Assembly (NCBI GenBank): GCA_040235555.1
Contig: JBECKZ010000024.1
Coordinates: 1 to 20,921, forward strand
DNA: 20,921 bases
Reading direction: 5' to 3'
From: RI-92 sp040235555
GTDB taxonomy: Bacteria; Pseudomonadota; Gammaproteobacteria; UBA6429; Thiohalophilaceae
The notes beneath the pieces are model-generated. The model saw only the letters and a program-made list of their open reading frames with translations. It made no database searches and had not been told where the DNA came from. Every line of letters starts with the position of its first letter. The stretch's first letter is position 1. Shown here piece by piece: positions 1 through 9,195 of the stretch. The translations under genes and the position numbers were made by a program.

Positions 1-1464
1 CTTCGCCTCTGCCTCTCCCAGCCCTGGTGCAATAGCCAAGCATACCACTTTTATGTCGTAGTTTAATTTCAAGAACCCAAATAAAACCGCAAGCTTGGCA
101 TCAAGGAGATTATTCACGACTTTTCCGTTCACAATGTAATAACTCAATACCATCAAACGTTCGTCTTTCTTATTTCTCAAGTAAACAAGCTGAAGGTTAT
201 CTGTGCTTCTAGTGGGATTACTGACGTTAAGATTCACTTGATGCTGTGGAGTCCAGACGTGAGGGTTATAGGGAGTGTTCTGCATATTAATGGGTTCTAC
301 ATCTTCAGTGAGACTTGAATATCTATTTATATACAAATAGATTGAAGATGTTCTATTAGTGAATGTCGCTGTCACAAGTGCATCACCTGGCGGGAATTTG
401 GGTTCCCAATTGTTTTTGAGATCAGATGAATTATTCTGCCAGGCAACTAATGACTGTTTATAAACGAGCGGCTGTATTGTCTGATTATTAATTTTCATAG
501 TAACCATAAAAATTAATAGCGTAGGCAGGAGAACAAACACCAATATTACTGCATAAATACAAGATATACGTCGCATGGAAATTGCTGGGTGCATCTGGCC
601 TTTTATGCTAGCCTCTTCTTCTAAAACAGGCTTAAATCTTACGCGAGAGTAAAAAAATAAAAACAGGAATATGCCGACACCGTATACAATCCACCCCAAC
701 AATACGTGCTGCGTTATCAGTGTACTTTCCATTTTGGTGTAATAACCAATAAACATAATAAAAATTATACGAATAGCATTTATGAATATTGCCGCTACAG
801 AAATATAAAATAAGGTTTTGACTGTATCGAAAAAACGCAATCCATGTTGCTGCGAAAAGAGCAAGCCTATAATAAGCGAAACTAAAAGCTGTTGCTGTCC
901 TGCACATTCAGGTGCCACTTCGATAATTCCATTCGGAAAATGAAATAACGGGCCATCATGATAATATGGCAACCATGTAATTGATAAAATGGCATTAGTT
1001 AAAAAAATAGCCGCTTTTTGCAGCACAAGTTTTATCCCTGCCCAAACAGGCAAAGAAAGTGAAAACAAAATTGCAGGGACAACAAAATGTTTGGCTATTT
1101 GATAGGAGTAAACTGACCAGGCAATTGCAAATGCGGAAGTAATCAGAAGGATATGTTGGGCAAAATTAATGCCATCAATTTTTGCGAGAAACATCAGGCT
1201 TTGGGAACCTAACAGCAAAATCAACCCGAGAAGACTAGGATGTGGCGTCAGCTCTCCACCAAAATTTCTGATTTTCTTGTATACGAGATATGCAACAATA
1301 ATTGCAACTAAAAGCCCATGCGAATAAGCTCCCGTTAAGTCTTCCGCGTACCATTTTTTAAATAAGTCTGCGAGAACGTCATAATTGATAACAAAAAAAA
1401 GTACAACAATAGCCAGGACCAGCTGATTTGCATACTTATTGAATACTTTGTTAATGATGCTCAT
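1..1464 (-). CDS. xrtA: Exosortase XrtA with fused EpsI-like C-terminal domain (3' end beyond window)
   Basis: Exosortases are inner-membrane cysteine transpeptidase-like enzymes that recognise the C-terminal PEP-CTERM signal of exported proteins. I translated 488 codons from an ATG at 1464 to the left edge without a stop, so the C-terminus is missing. The first ~275 residues are mostly hydrophobic helices and carry the expected catalytic set: Cys187 in EVAPECAG, Arg232 in NAIRIIF and His253 in TQHVLLGW. After a linker there is one more membrane helix (about 303-323), then an extracytoplasmic domain with EpsI/DUF3485 features (SSIYLYINRY; VLSYYIVNGKVVNN). The sequence after the Cys is CAGQQQ, where many family members have a hydrophobic or Arg-containing stretch. 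The gene lies 74 bases after prsT on the same strand, and the company of prsT/prsR/prsK supports the XrtA subclass. The ribosome binding site is weak. Family assignment is confident; the exact subclass is less so. Confidence 0.88.
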   Translation of the reverse strand, partial: MSIINKVFNKYANQLVLAIVVLFFVINYDVLADLFKKWYAEDLTGAYSHGLLVAIIVAYLVYKKIRNFGGELTPHPSLLGLILLLGSQSLMFLAKIDGINFAQHILLITSAFAIAWSVYSYQIAKHFVVPAILFSLSLPVWAGIKLVLQKAAIFLTNAILSITWLPYYHDGPLFHFPNGIIEVAPECAGQQQLLVSLIIGLLFSQQHGLRFFDTVKTLFYISVAAIFINAIRIIFIMFIGYYTKMESTLITQHVLLGWIVYGVGIFLFLFFYSRVRFKPVLEEEASIKGQMHPAISMRRISCIYAVILVFVLLPTLLIFMVTMKINNQTIQPLVYKQSLVAWQNNSSDLKNNWEPKFPPGDALVTATFTNRTSSIYLYINRYSSLTEDVEPINMQNTPYNPHVWTPQHQVNLNVSNPTRSTDNLQLVYLRNKKDERLMVLSYYIVNGKVVNNLLDAKLAVLFGFLKLNYDIKVVCLAIAPGLGEAEAK

Positions 1465-1538
1465 AAACCACTACGCGGCTTGTTTGATATAACTTACAGT
1501 CCAACCCATTATTCGCAAAACCACTTATCCCTCTAATC

Positions 1539-4175
1539 TCAATGGGCGTTAATTTTTTTCAATAGTTGTTCAGCCGCCTCTTGTTCGTCAAATTGAACAT
1601 TCTCAATCTGCTTGAGCAATTCCTTTGACTTCACGAGATCATTCTTTTGGAAATAATATTGTGCAAGATGAAATTTTACGCTTGGGTTATCCCCCATTTT
1701 CTGGCTCGCTTTGAGCAAATATGAACCTGCCTTTTCCAATTCACCAGTCTTTAATAAGATCTGCCCCATGGTATCCATAATAGCTGGCGATTCTGGAGCT
1801 AGAGCCAGCGCCTTATTGGCATAATTTAGAGCGTCCTTGACATTACCATCATGCAATTTTAACCAGGCAAGATTATTCTGTACTATAACGTTGTTTTGAT
1901 TTATAGAAACGAATTTTTCATAGTATTTTTCAGCATTCTTATAGTTATTCTGACTCATAAAGTAATTCGCGACAAAATAAATATCTGTAATTCTCGTATC
2001 ATTGCCAAGGAATTTATCAAGCTCTTCATCTGCGACTTTTTCGCCATTCAAGGAAACCGATAACTTATACATTTGCATAACAATCTTGATATCTCGATTT
2101 CCATTTTCCAGCGCTGATTTATAACTCAGGTATGCATTCTTAGTATCACCTGTTTTGCTATACACAAAACCCAGCAGCAAATACTGAACTTGTTTTTGTT
2201 TAAAGGCATTTGCCGACGTCTTAGCATACTCAAGCGCATCTTTTGACTTATTTTGCTTCAGCAGGAATTCTATTTTTGCGTAAACTGCATTAACATACTG
2301 AGGATTTATCTCCAATGATTTATCGACATATTTCATTGCCTCATCGTATTTAGAGTGCTTTTCCGCCAAAAATGCCAGCATTAGATAAGAATATGCATTC
2401 TTAGGATCCTGGTTTAGCAACTCCTTATAAACCACTTCAGCTTGTTTATCGTTACCCAATTTAATTTGGGAATTCGCTTTGATTGCATAGCATTCGAGAG
2501 TTTTAGGGTTAGATTGTATTAAATCACCACACAGTTTTGATGCTTTATCGTACAACGCATATTTGTAATACATTTTGGCCAACACAATCTTATAACCAGT
2601 ATTTTTAGCTTCAGCATTAATTTGCGTATTTAGAAGATCAAAGATTTTTTGCTTTTGCCCACTGTTAGCATACAGCTCTACAAGCAATAATGTAGTGTTA
2701 TATTTGTTTCCCTGTTTTTGCAAGGCACTTCTTAATAAGGTTTCTGCTTTATCGAATTTACGCTCGCGCATATAAATCTGAGTTAAGCCTGTCAACGCAT
2801 ATGCGTTCCCTGAATTTATATATTTATTAAATAATGTCTCTGCCTTACCCAGTTCTCCTAAAGCAACATCAAGCCTGGCCTCCAGTAATTCTTTCTGTTC
2901 AACATTGGACATTTCTTTGGCCATATTGTGAAATACACTCATAGCCTTAGCTCGATCGCCTTTCTTTGCATAGGCCAACGCAAGAATGTATTGTGACTTT
3001 TGGCTCTCACCGGATTTGTTATGCGGGATTTTGTTAATAATTGAATCCAGATCACCAGCCTGTAAATACTTAACAGCTAGCAACTCATCCAGTCGCTCAC
3101 TGAAAATATTTTTACCGGAAAGTGCATCTGCTTTCCCTGTATAGTATCTTGCCTGTTCAATATTATTCTCTTTAAATTTGAGGTTTGCCATTGCAAGCAA
3201 TGATGCTTTGTGATTCGGATTTAGTTTAAGCGCAGCCAGGAATTGTTGTTCCGCAAGATCGTTTCGATTATCTTTTTCTGCCTTAAGCCCTTTTACATAG
3301 TAAATATCGGGCGTTGCAATATATTTTAATAGCACATCAGCCATTTTGTTTGCATTTTCGACGTCTTTGCTTGCCAGATATATTTTCATCAATAACAACG
3401 AAGATTGTATTTTAATATTTGGGTCTTTAAGGTCCGCATAATTTGCTAATAAATCATTAAGCGTAGCAACTGTTTCCTTCACCTGTTTTGTATTCGCCTG
3501 CGAAATTGCTCTGAGATATCGGCTTTGATCGATGTCGTATTTTTTATTATTTGAAAATTGCTTTTCACATTCCAGTGACTTCTTTATTACTTCCGAATAA
3601 TTAAGTTTTATCGCAAGCAGTTTAACCTGAGACAGACAATTTGACGCTTCATCATGAGTAAGGCTGTAATATTTCTTATACAAACCGTCAGCTTTATCGT
3701 AGTCGCGTTTTAAAAATTCCTGATCACCTCGTATCAATATACCTTCAGGTTCATTTGCAGCGCGCGAAAACACTTGCTCTTTAAGTAAGGCATCAACCTT
3801 TTCCATCTGATTCATATAAAGATGTGTTTTAACCAGAAAATATAACAGTTGCACATCTTTGCAACCCTGCCCTTTTGCTTTATTAAAAGAATCTTCAGCA
3901 TCAATTAGGCTGTATTTGGCAAACTGGGCCTTACCCAGTAAAATCCTGGCCTCGCAATTCTTTGAGTCAGCTTGCAATATAGACTTTGACATAAAAATAG
4001 CTTTATTAAACATATTCTCATCATATAGCTTATTTGCTTTATTTAACTTGGATTGTTCCGATTCAAAATAATTACATGACGCCATGAAAGCACTTAAAAT
4101 AGCAATCAGGCTGATTTTTATTGTCATATGGAATACGCAATTATTTTTAGCAAAAATTTTCATGTTAACGTCCAT
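1539..4175 (-). CDS. prsT: PEP-CTERM system TPR-repeat lipoprotein PrsT
   Basis: This is a long protein built almost entirely of tetratricopeptide repeats (typical helix pairs such as AYSYLMLAFLAEKHSKYDEA and NNLAWLKLHDGNVKDALNYA). It is 878 residues from the first ATG, close to the usual length of PrsT. The N-terminus has a lipoprotein signal: a hydrophobic stretch ending in AFMAS-C, so the mature protein would start at that Cys and be lipid-anchored. Three in-frame ATG codons compete as start: 4175, 4163 and 4127. The 4127 start would give a compact 18-residue signal peptide through the Cys; none has a convincing ribosome binding site, so the longest form is given. The gene lies 28 bases after prsR and 74 before xrtA, probably in one operon. 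Its role is thought to be scaffolding in exopolysaccharide/PEP-CTERM export; the exact function is not known. Confidence 0.9.
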   Translation of the reverse strand: MDVNMKIFAKNNCVFHMTIKISLIAILSAFMASCNYFESEQSKLNKANKLYDENMFNKAIFMSKSILQADSKNCEARILLGKAQFAKYSLIDAEDSFNKAKGQGCKDVQLLYFLVKTHLYMNQMEKVDALLKEQVFSRAANEPEGILIRGDQEFLKRDYDKADGLYKKYYSLTHDEASNCLSQVKLLAIKLNYSEVIKKSLECEKQFSNNKKYDIDQSRYLRAISQANTKQVKETVATLNDLLANYADLKDPNIKIQSSLLLMKIYLASKDVENANKMADVLLKYIATPDIYYVKGLKAEKDNRNDLAEQQFLAALKLNPNHKASLLAMANLKFKENNIEQARYYTGKADALSGKNIFSERLDELLAVKYLQAGDLDSIINKIPHNKSGESQKSQYILALAYAKKGDRAKAMSVFHNMAKEMSNVEQKELLEARLDVALGELGKAETLFNKYINSGNAYALTGLTQIYMRERKFDKAETLLRSALQKQGNKYNTTLLLVELYANSGQKQKIFDLLNTQINAEAKNTGYKIVLAKMYYKYALYDKASKLCGDLIQSNPKTLECYAIKANSQIKLGNDKQAEVVYKELLNQDPKNAYSYLMLAFLAEKHSKYDEAMKYVDKSLEINPQYVNAVYAKIEFLLKQNKSKDALEYAKTSANAFKQKQVQYLLLGFVYSKTGDTKNAYLSYKSALENGNRDIKIVMQMYKLSVSLNGEKVADEELDKFLGNDTRITDIYFVANYFMSQNNYKNAEKYYEKFVSINQNNVIVQNNLAWLKLHDGNVKDALNYANKALALAPESPAIMDTMGQILLKTGELEKAGSYLLKASQKMGDNPSVKFHLAQYYFQKNDLVKSKELLKQIENVQFDEQEAAEQLLKKINAH

Positions 4176-4203
4176 TTATATAGGGAGGCAGATTACATTT
4201 ATG

Positions 4204-5577
4204 TTACTTTAATTGATATCGTTTAATTAAATCGTACAGAGTTGGCCTGCTGACACCCAGAAGCTCAGCTGCCCTTGAAATGTTTTCCTGCGTAATATTG
4301 AGCGCATAGCGGATTGCATCCTTTTCTGCTTTTTCTCTTACATCGCGCAAATTAATCATATTTGTCTTGATATTCATATTATCCAAACCCAAGTCCGTGT
4401 CTTCTATATAAGGCGACTCCGCCATGATGACTGCTCGCTTAATCACTGCCTCTAATTCTCTGACATTTCCTGGCCAGCTGTGGTTTTCTATTGCTTGCAG
4501 AGCATCCTGTGTTAGTCCTTTAAGATTGTTGTTAAGTATGGCCTTATGCTTATCAAAAAATGAACGAGCCAATAAGATGACATCGCCTTTTCTCTCGCGT
4601 AATGGAGGAATATTTATTGTCAAATCACTTAACCTATAATACAAATCCTGTCTGAAAGTTTTTTCAGCAATCATTTCCTGTAAATTCTGGTGGGTTGCCG
4701 AAATAATTCTCACATCAACCTGTATTTTCTCTCTACCACCTACCCGCTCCAGTGTGCGCTCTTGCAAAAACCGCAATAACTTCGATTGCAGCTGTAATGG
4801 TAAGTCTCCTATTTCATCTAAAAACAAAGTCCCTTTGTCCGCCAATTCCAGTTTACCTTTAGTCTGTTTTGTTGCGCCTGTAAAAGCACCTTTCTCGTAA
4901 CCAAACAATTCGCTTTCTAGCAGTGTTTCTGGAATGGCTGCACAGTTAATTGCAATGAAATTTTCATCTTTCCTTTGACTCAGTCTATGCAAAGAGTTAG
5001 CTAAAACCTCTTTTCCGGTACCACTCTCGCCAATGAGTAATACTGTGGTATCTGTCGGTGCAACTTTTTCTACTATTCTGCATACTTTCAGCATTTCTGT
5101 ATCTGCAGTGATCAGGCCTTCAAGCGGAGAACCGGTATTGCTTTCGTGCAACACCTTTATCTCATGTTCAAGTGATGACAGATGAAATGCACGTTCTATA
5201 ATAATCTTAATTACATCTGGTTCAATCGGCTTCTGATAGAAATCATAAGCCCCTAAACTCACGGACTTAACAGCATTAGCCAGATCATCATTACCGGTAA
5301 TTACTATCACTTTTGTTTCCGGTGATGCAGATATAATTTCGTTTAACGTAGCAAATCCTTCACTGACGTTTGCTGGATCTGGCGGTAACCCCAAATCCAG
5401 AGTTACAACCGATGGCTTATGCTTGCGCATAGCAGAGATTGCTTCTTCACGATTTGCGGCAATAACAACGTTATAATCGTCAAAACACCATTTAAGCTGT
5501 CGCTGTAACCCAACATCATCTTCGATAATGAGTAGGGTATTGTTATCCGAATTTCGGTTCAAAGCTAATTTCCTCAT
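4204..5577 (-). CDS. prsR: PEP-CTERM response regulator PrsR, sigma-54-dependent activator
   Basis: This is an NtrC-like response regulator of 457 residues with three domains. The receiver domain (about 14-130) has acidic residues ED at 19-21, the likely phosphoacceptor Asp61 in VTLDLGLP, and Lys116 in QKPIEP. The AAA+ domain (about 155-390) shows Walker A GESGTGKE at 183-190, the sigma-54 contact loop GAFTGA at 230-235 and Walker B LFLDEIGDLP. A Fis-type helix-turn-helix ends the protein (AAELLGVSRPTLYDLIKRY). It should activate sigma-54 promoters after phosphorylation by PrsK; in this system the targets are thought to include PEP-CTERM protein genes. The start overlaps the end of prsK by 35 bases, which suggests translational coupling. 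No Shine-Dalgarno precedes the ATG. A TTG five codons later, at 5562, has GAGGA about 8 bases upstream and may be the true start. Confidence 0.93.
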   Translation of the reverse strand: MRKLALNRNSDNNTLLIIEDDVGLQRQLKWCFDDYNVVIAANREEAISAMRKHKPSVVTLDLGLPPDPANVSEGFATLNEIISASPETKVIVITGNDDLANAVKSVSLGAYDFYQKPIEPDVIKIIIERAFHLSSLEHEIKVLHESNTGSPLEGLITADTEMLKVCRIVEKVAPTDTTVLLIGESGTGKEVLANSLHRLSQRKDENFIAINCAAIPETLLESELFGYEKGAFTGATKQTKGKLELADKGTLFLDEIGDLPLQLQSKLLRFLQERTLERVGGREKIQVDVRIISATHQNLQEMIAEKTFRQDLYYRLSDLTINIPPLRERKGDVILLARSFFDKHKAILNNNLKGLTQDALQAIENHSWPGNVRELEAVIKRAVIMAESPYIEDTDLGLDNMNIKTNMINLRDVREKAEKDAIRYALNITQENISRAAELLGVSRPTLYDLIKRYQLK

Positions 5578-7633
5578 TATAGACAGGCAGCGTTATTGTA
5601 AACATTGTACCGATTCCGGGCTTGCTCTGTACATTTAATTGGCCACCATAATATTTCACAAACTCTTTGGCCTCGAAAACGCCCACCCCCATTCCGGCAT
5701 TGCCTTTGGTTGTATCAAATGGCTTAAATAAGTGATTGGTAATAAAGTCCTGACTCATCCCGCTACCGGTATCTTCAATTTCAATAAGAATATCCTTATC
5801 CTGACGAAATGAGCGAATGATAATCTTACCCTCGTCATCCGTAGCGTCCTGAGCATTTGTCACGAGATGTTCTAATACATTCATAAAACGATCTGCTTCG
5901 GTGAAGATAAAAACACTATCGTTGTCTGACATCAGGGTGGGTTGAGGTAGCCTGTCAGAACATTTTTTTACTACTGTCTTCAGAACATGACCCACATCGA
6001 CCCTCTTTGCATCCATTTTCTGAAGATCAATACGTTTCAATTGATTAAGCATCCGCTTCATCCTGTCTACCACATTTGCAACAGTCAAAAAAGAATCCGC
6101 TATGAACTCTTGATTTTCTTGATGTTTTTCTGCATTTTTAACAATCAAGTCGAGTTGCGCGACTGAATTCTTCATATCATGTACAACATAGGCAGATAGT
6201 CGATTGAACGCAGAAAATTTTTCGGCCTCTGCCAGGGTCTCGGTTGCTATCATAAAGGCAACATAACTTGACACTTGCTTACCGATTGCTTTCAAAAGAT
6301 CTCTATCTTCCCAGTTAATATTTACCTTCACGAATGGCTCTAGCAATACGATAAAACCAATCAGATCATAATAGTGCTTCAATGGGATTATTAGCCAAGA
6401 TTGTGCCGATAACAGGTCATCAGGTATCTGCAACTCCGGATAATTCTGCGGCCTGTCTTTAAGCTCATGTAAATCGATTATCCATTCCCGATTATTTAAA
6501 AAATTCACCAATGGCGATTGATCATCAAAACTTATATCAGTTGCATCTGCATTCCACGCAGCGATACAGCGATATGCATCTTCATTTTTCAAATACAACA
6601 ATGCGCCACGACTATGCATTATCATAGCCACTGTCTGCAATATTTGTTCTTTTAAATATTTCGGTGACTCAATGTGTGCGAGCTTCTGAATAAATCCCAT
6701 CCATTCTTCGCGATAATCATATTTATTCTCATAAAAATGTTTATTTAAAAATATTTTGATTTTTGCACGAAGCGCTCCGGACGATAAAATAACGAACAAT
6801 ATAACTATTGCTCCAGCCAAAAATATTATTTGTGCTTCACGCCCCCATATTCCTCCATATATTTTTACGTAGTACCCTCCAACAGCCATAATGGTTAAAT
6901 AAATTCCGATAGCAAAAAGACCGGAAGAATAAAAAACGATCTGTCGCGAAACAAATACGTTAAACGACCAATTGGGATTGCGTGCAGCTGATATGGCGAA
7001 CAATGGTACTATAACGACGTTAACGAAGCCTCTCGCATTCCACAATGAAGCATTGATACCTTCAAACAATGTTGCGTGCGAATACATGTACAGATCATAG
7101 GCAAACAACATACCTATCCCAATACAAAGAAATTTAATCGACCAGCGTTTATCCTGCTTTGAATTTCGATAGAAGTGCTCTGTTAACAACAATCCAAATG
7201 TCGCCAACAACAAATCATAAATATAAGTATAAAAATGATTGGCCACCAAGAGCTGAATATTACCCAGGTATTCAAATACTAACGTAATAACAAATGCAAT
7301 TGAGATTGCGCCGTAAGTAAAAAGAAAATATTTCCGATTCTTACCCGATTCTGTTCCATGCCGGATAATTTCCAATAGAAAAACCACCCACGCAATCAAA
7401 CGTACATCTTCACTTATCAGTAGAACATATTCGGGTAAAGGATGGACAAACAAATGATATACAATGAGAACAGCCCAAATTACCTGGATAACAACTGCCG
7501 CAAGCAAAAGTCCGCCAAGAAACTTTTTTTTCCAACTAATAAGCAGCAATAAAGCCAACAAAAGATAGCTTATTGCATTAATCGAATACCCTAATGCACC
7601 AATATTAGTTACTAGTTGCGATAATAGGCCCAT
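5543..7633 (-). CDS. prsK: PEP-CTERM system sensor histidine kinase PrsK
   Basis: This is a membrane histidine kinase of 696 residues. The N-terminal ~290 residues contain a series of hydrophobic helices (about eight to ten). A GAF-like domain follows (about 315-465), then the kinase core. The probable phosphorylated His is His485 in VVHDMKN. The ATPase domain shows the N box (LVTNAQDA), the G1 box (EDTGSGM) and the glycine-rich GMGVGVFEA segment. The HDMKN form of the H box is typical of PrsK-like kinases. The start is set at the ATG at 7633, 15 bases after the sugar transferase stop; a TTG directly before it (7636) is also possible, and neither has a clear ribosome binding site. The 3' end overlaps prsR, its presumed partner, by 35 bases. 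The signal sensed is unknown. Confidence 0.92.
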   Translation of the reverse strand: MGLLSQLVTNIGALGYSINAISYLLLALLLLISWKKKFLGGLLLAAVVIQVIWAVLIVYHLFVHPLPEYVLLISEDVRLIAWVVFLLEIIRHGTESGKNRKYFLFTYGAISIAFVITLVFEYLGNIQLLVANHFYTYIYDLLLATFGLLLTEHFYRNSKQDKRWSIKFLCIGIGMLFAYDLYMYSHATLFEGINASLWNARGFVNVVIVPLFAISAARNPNWSFNVFVSRQIVFYSSGLFAIGIYLTIMAVGGYYVKIYGGIWGREAQIIFLAGAIVILFVILSSGALRAKIKIFLNKHFYENKYDYREEWMGFIQKLAHIESPKYLKEQILQTVAMIMHSRGALLYLKNEDAYRCIAAWNADATDISFDDQSPLVNFLNNREWIIDLHELKDRPQNYPELQIPDDLLSAQSWLIIPLKHYYDLIGFIVLLEPFVKVNINWEDRDLLKAIGKQVSSYVAFMIATETLAEAEKFSAFNRLSAYVVHDMKNSVAQLDLIVKNAEKHQENQEFIADSFLTVANVVDRMKRMLNQLKRIDLQKMDAKRVDVGHVLKTVVKKCSDRLPQPTLMSDNDSVFIFTEADRFMNVLEHLVTNAQDATDDEGKIIIRSFRQDKDILIEIEDTGSGMSQDFITNHLFKPFDTTKGNAGMGVGVFEAKEFVKYYGGQLNVQSKPGIGTMFTITLPVYNEEISFEPKFG

Positions 7634-7648
7634 CAAATATTACACAAT

Positions 7649-9052
7649 TTATCGAGCCCCGCGCCCGAATAAAACCACTTCGGCGGTCTGCAGCATAATC
7701 AAAAAATCGAGAAAAATACTATGATTCTTGACATAGTAAAGGTCATATTGAAGTTTTTCTAATGCATCCTTTTCGGATGAACCATATGGATACAATAGTT
7801 GAGCCCAACCCGTGATACCGGGTTTGACGTGATGCCGTTCAGCGTAATACGCAATTTTTTCTGATAGCATTACAACGAATTCCGGGCGCTCAGGCCTCGG
7901 ACCGACAAAACTCATGTCCCCGCGGAAAACATTGAAAATCTGCGGCAATTCATCCACACGTATCTTTCGAATCAACTTGCCAACGCGTGTAATGCGCGAA
8001 TCATTTTTAGTAGCCCATTGCGCCTTACCACTTTTTTCCGCATCGACTACCATACTACGGAATTTCATTACCTGAAATGGACGCCCACCTTCACCGACAC
8101 GCACTTGCTTATATAAAATTGGGGTATCAAATTTACATCTGGATTCGAGCCAAATCGCAATAGTTGTTAACAACATCAATGGCCATGTTACCAAAAACAA
8201 ACATGTACTAATTACTATATCAAATGCACGCTTGGTAAAAGCACGCATGCCTCCCTGGTTAAATCCATCTGAAAACAACAACCAACTTGGATGCAATTGA
8301 TCGAGCCTGACCTTGCCTGTTTCACGCTCAAAAAACGTCAAAACATCAATTATATCTACGCCGCGCATCTTGCAATCCAGCAATTCGCGCATCGGGATGC
8401 CTTTGCGCCGATCTTCAATTGCCACGACAATCTCATCCACATCATTTCTATCAACATAGTCAAGTAGCGGCATATTGAGATTCAGGATTTTTTCCTTTTC
8501 AACAACGTCACTCTCACCACGCAAATGCACAAAACCGAGGATTATAAAACCAAACTGATCCGATTTACGGCGCAATTCTGTAATGGCACTAGCTCGCTTA
8601 CCCGCGCCCAATACGAGGATACGCTTTTTAAAAATACCCGGGTCAGTCAGAAACAGGAGCCATCGAATTAATACAATAAATGCAAATGACGCCCCAAGCG
8701 ATATGGCCATAACGCCTCTGCCCAGCAACAAATCCGGAAAAATATAAAAGATGAGCGACAGCCCAACAATGGCCAGCAGATAGGATGTCGTGAGACGCAG
8801 AATAAATCCCAACGTACCTTCCCGAAGGCGCGCCTGGTATAGACCAGAGGCGATCATGCTCAGTAACATGACGGATGTCATGACTCCCGCTTTCAAACTA
8901 AGCGAATTTACGAATTCGGTTTCGTGAAATTTATAGGCCATCAGTATATAACTCGCCAAGATGACTGAGCCGAAAATGCCTGCCAGCTCAATCGCGCCTA
9001 GAACGAGAAACGGGACCCGGACATAGTGATTAAAAATGCGTAACGTGCTCAA
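7649..9052 (-). CDS. Polyprenyl-phosphate sugar-1-phosphate transferase, PEP-CTERM-associated EpsB type
   Basis: This enzyme should transfer a sugar-1-phosphate from a nucleotide sugar to a lipid carrier in the inner membrane, the first step in building an exopolysaccharide repeat unit. The 467 residues show four N-terminal membrane helices (about 15-135), a nucleotide-binding-like central domain beginning RILVLGAGKRA, one more helix (about 275-300), and the catalytic domain. That domain has KFRSM at 330-334, DELPQ at 367-371, GDMSFVGPRPERPEF at 378-392 and HHVKPGITGWAQ at 407-418. The architecture and position next to prsK match the PEP-CTERM-associated sugar transferase family (TIGR03013). 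The start is a TTG: an in-frame stop lies two codons upstream, no ATG or GTG follows nearby, and AGGTGG (9061-9066) sits 8 bases before it. The sugar specificity is not evident. Confidence 0.9.
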   Translation of the reverse strand: MSTLRIFNHYVRVPFLVLGAIELAGIFGSVILASYILMAYKFHETEFVNSLSLKAGVMTSVMLLSMIASGLYQARLREGTLGFILRLTTSYLLAIVGLSLIFYIFPDLLLGRGVMAISLGASFAFIVLIRWLLFLTDPGIFKKRILVLGAGKRASAITELRRKSDQFGFIILGFVHLRGESDVVEKEKILNLNMPLLDYVDRNDVDEIVVAIEDRRKGIPMRELLDCKMRGVDIIDVLTFFERETGKVRLDQLHPSWLLFSDGFNQGGMRAFTKRAFDIVISTCLFLVTWPLMLLTTIAIWLESRCKFDTPILYKQVRVGEGGRPFQVMKFRSMVVDAEKSGKAQWATKNDSRITRVGKLIRKIRVDELPQIFNVFRGDMSFVGPRPERPEFVVMLSEKIAYYAERHHVKPGITGWAQLLYPYGSSEKDALEKLQYDLYYVKNHSIFLDFLIMLQTAEVVLFGRGAR

Positions 9053-9117
9053 GAACTAACCCACCTGTTGCTTTTTTTAAAGTTATGTGAAAAAGCTGCG
9101 ATAAATCAAACTGATAT

Positions 9118-9146
9118 AGTATAATTGACCTCGGTTTGATAACCAA
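9118..9146 (-). promoter_or_regulatory. Candidate sigma-70 promoter of the sugar transferase/prs/xrtA operon
   Basis: On the minus strand TTGGTT (9141-9146) and TATACT (9118-9123) are separated by exactly 17 bases. The -10 box matches the consensus at 5 of 6 positions, the -35 at 3 of 6. Transcription would begin near 9111, about 60 bases before the TTG start codon. The site lies back to back with a promoter on the other strand. It is inferred from sequence only. Confidence 0.4.
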
Positions 9147-9164
9147 TTCTTTAACGTATCTAAT
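9136..9164 (+). promoter_or_regulatory. Candidate sigma-70 promoter of the nucleotide-sugar dehydrogenase gene
   Basis: TTGATA (9136-9141) and TCTAAT (9159-9164) are 17 bases apart, and each matches the consensus at 5 of 6 positions. The predicted start near 9171 leaves a leader of about 25 bases before the ATG at 9196. Its -35 box abuts the -35 box of the opposite-strand candidate, so the two could be controlled jointly. A perfect TATAAT at 9120-9125 has no acceptable -35 and is thought to be chance. Confidence 0.5.
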
Positions 9165-9195
9165 TCCATAATACTTTACGAGAATATTCACACAT

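Noticed and set aside
632..907. Open frame of 91 codons within the exosortase region on the minus strand
   Set aside because: It is another frame of xrtA, which reads through the whole stretch with catalytic residues and no stop.
9120..9125. Perfect TATAAT on the plus strand upstream of the dehydrogenase
   Set aside because: No -35 element at 16-18 bases; a better matched pair lies at 9136-9164.
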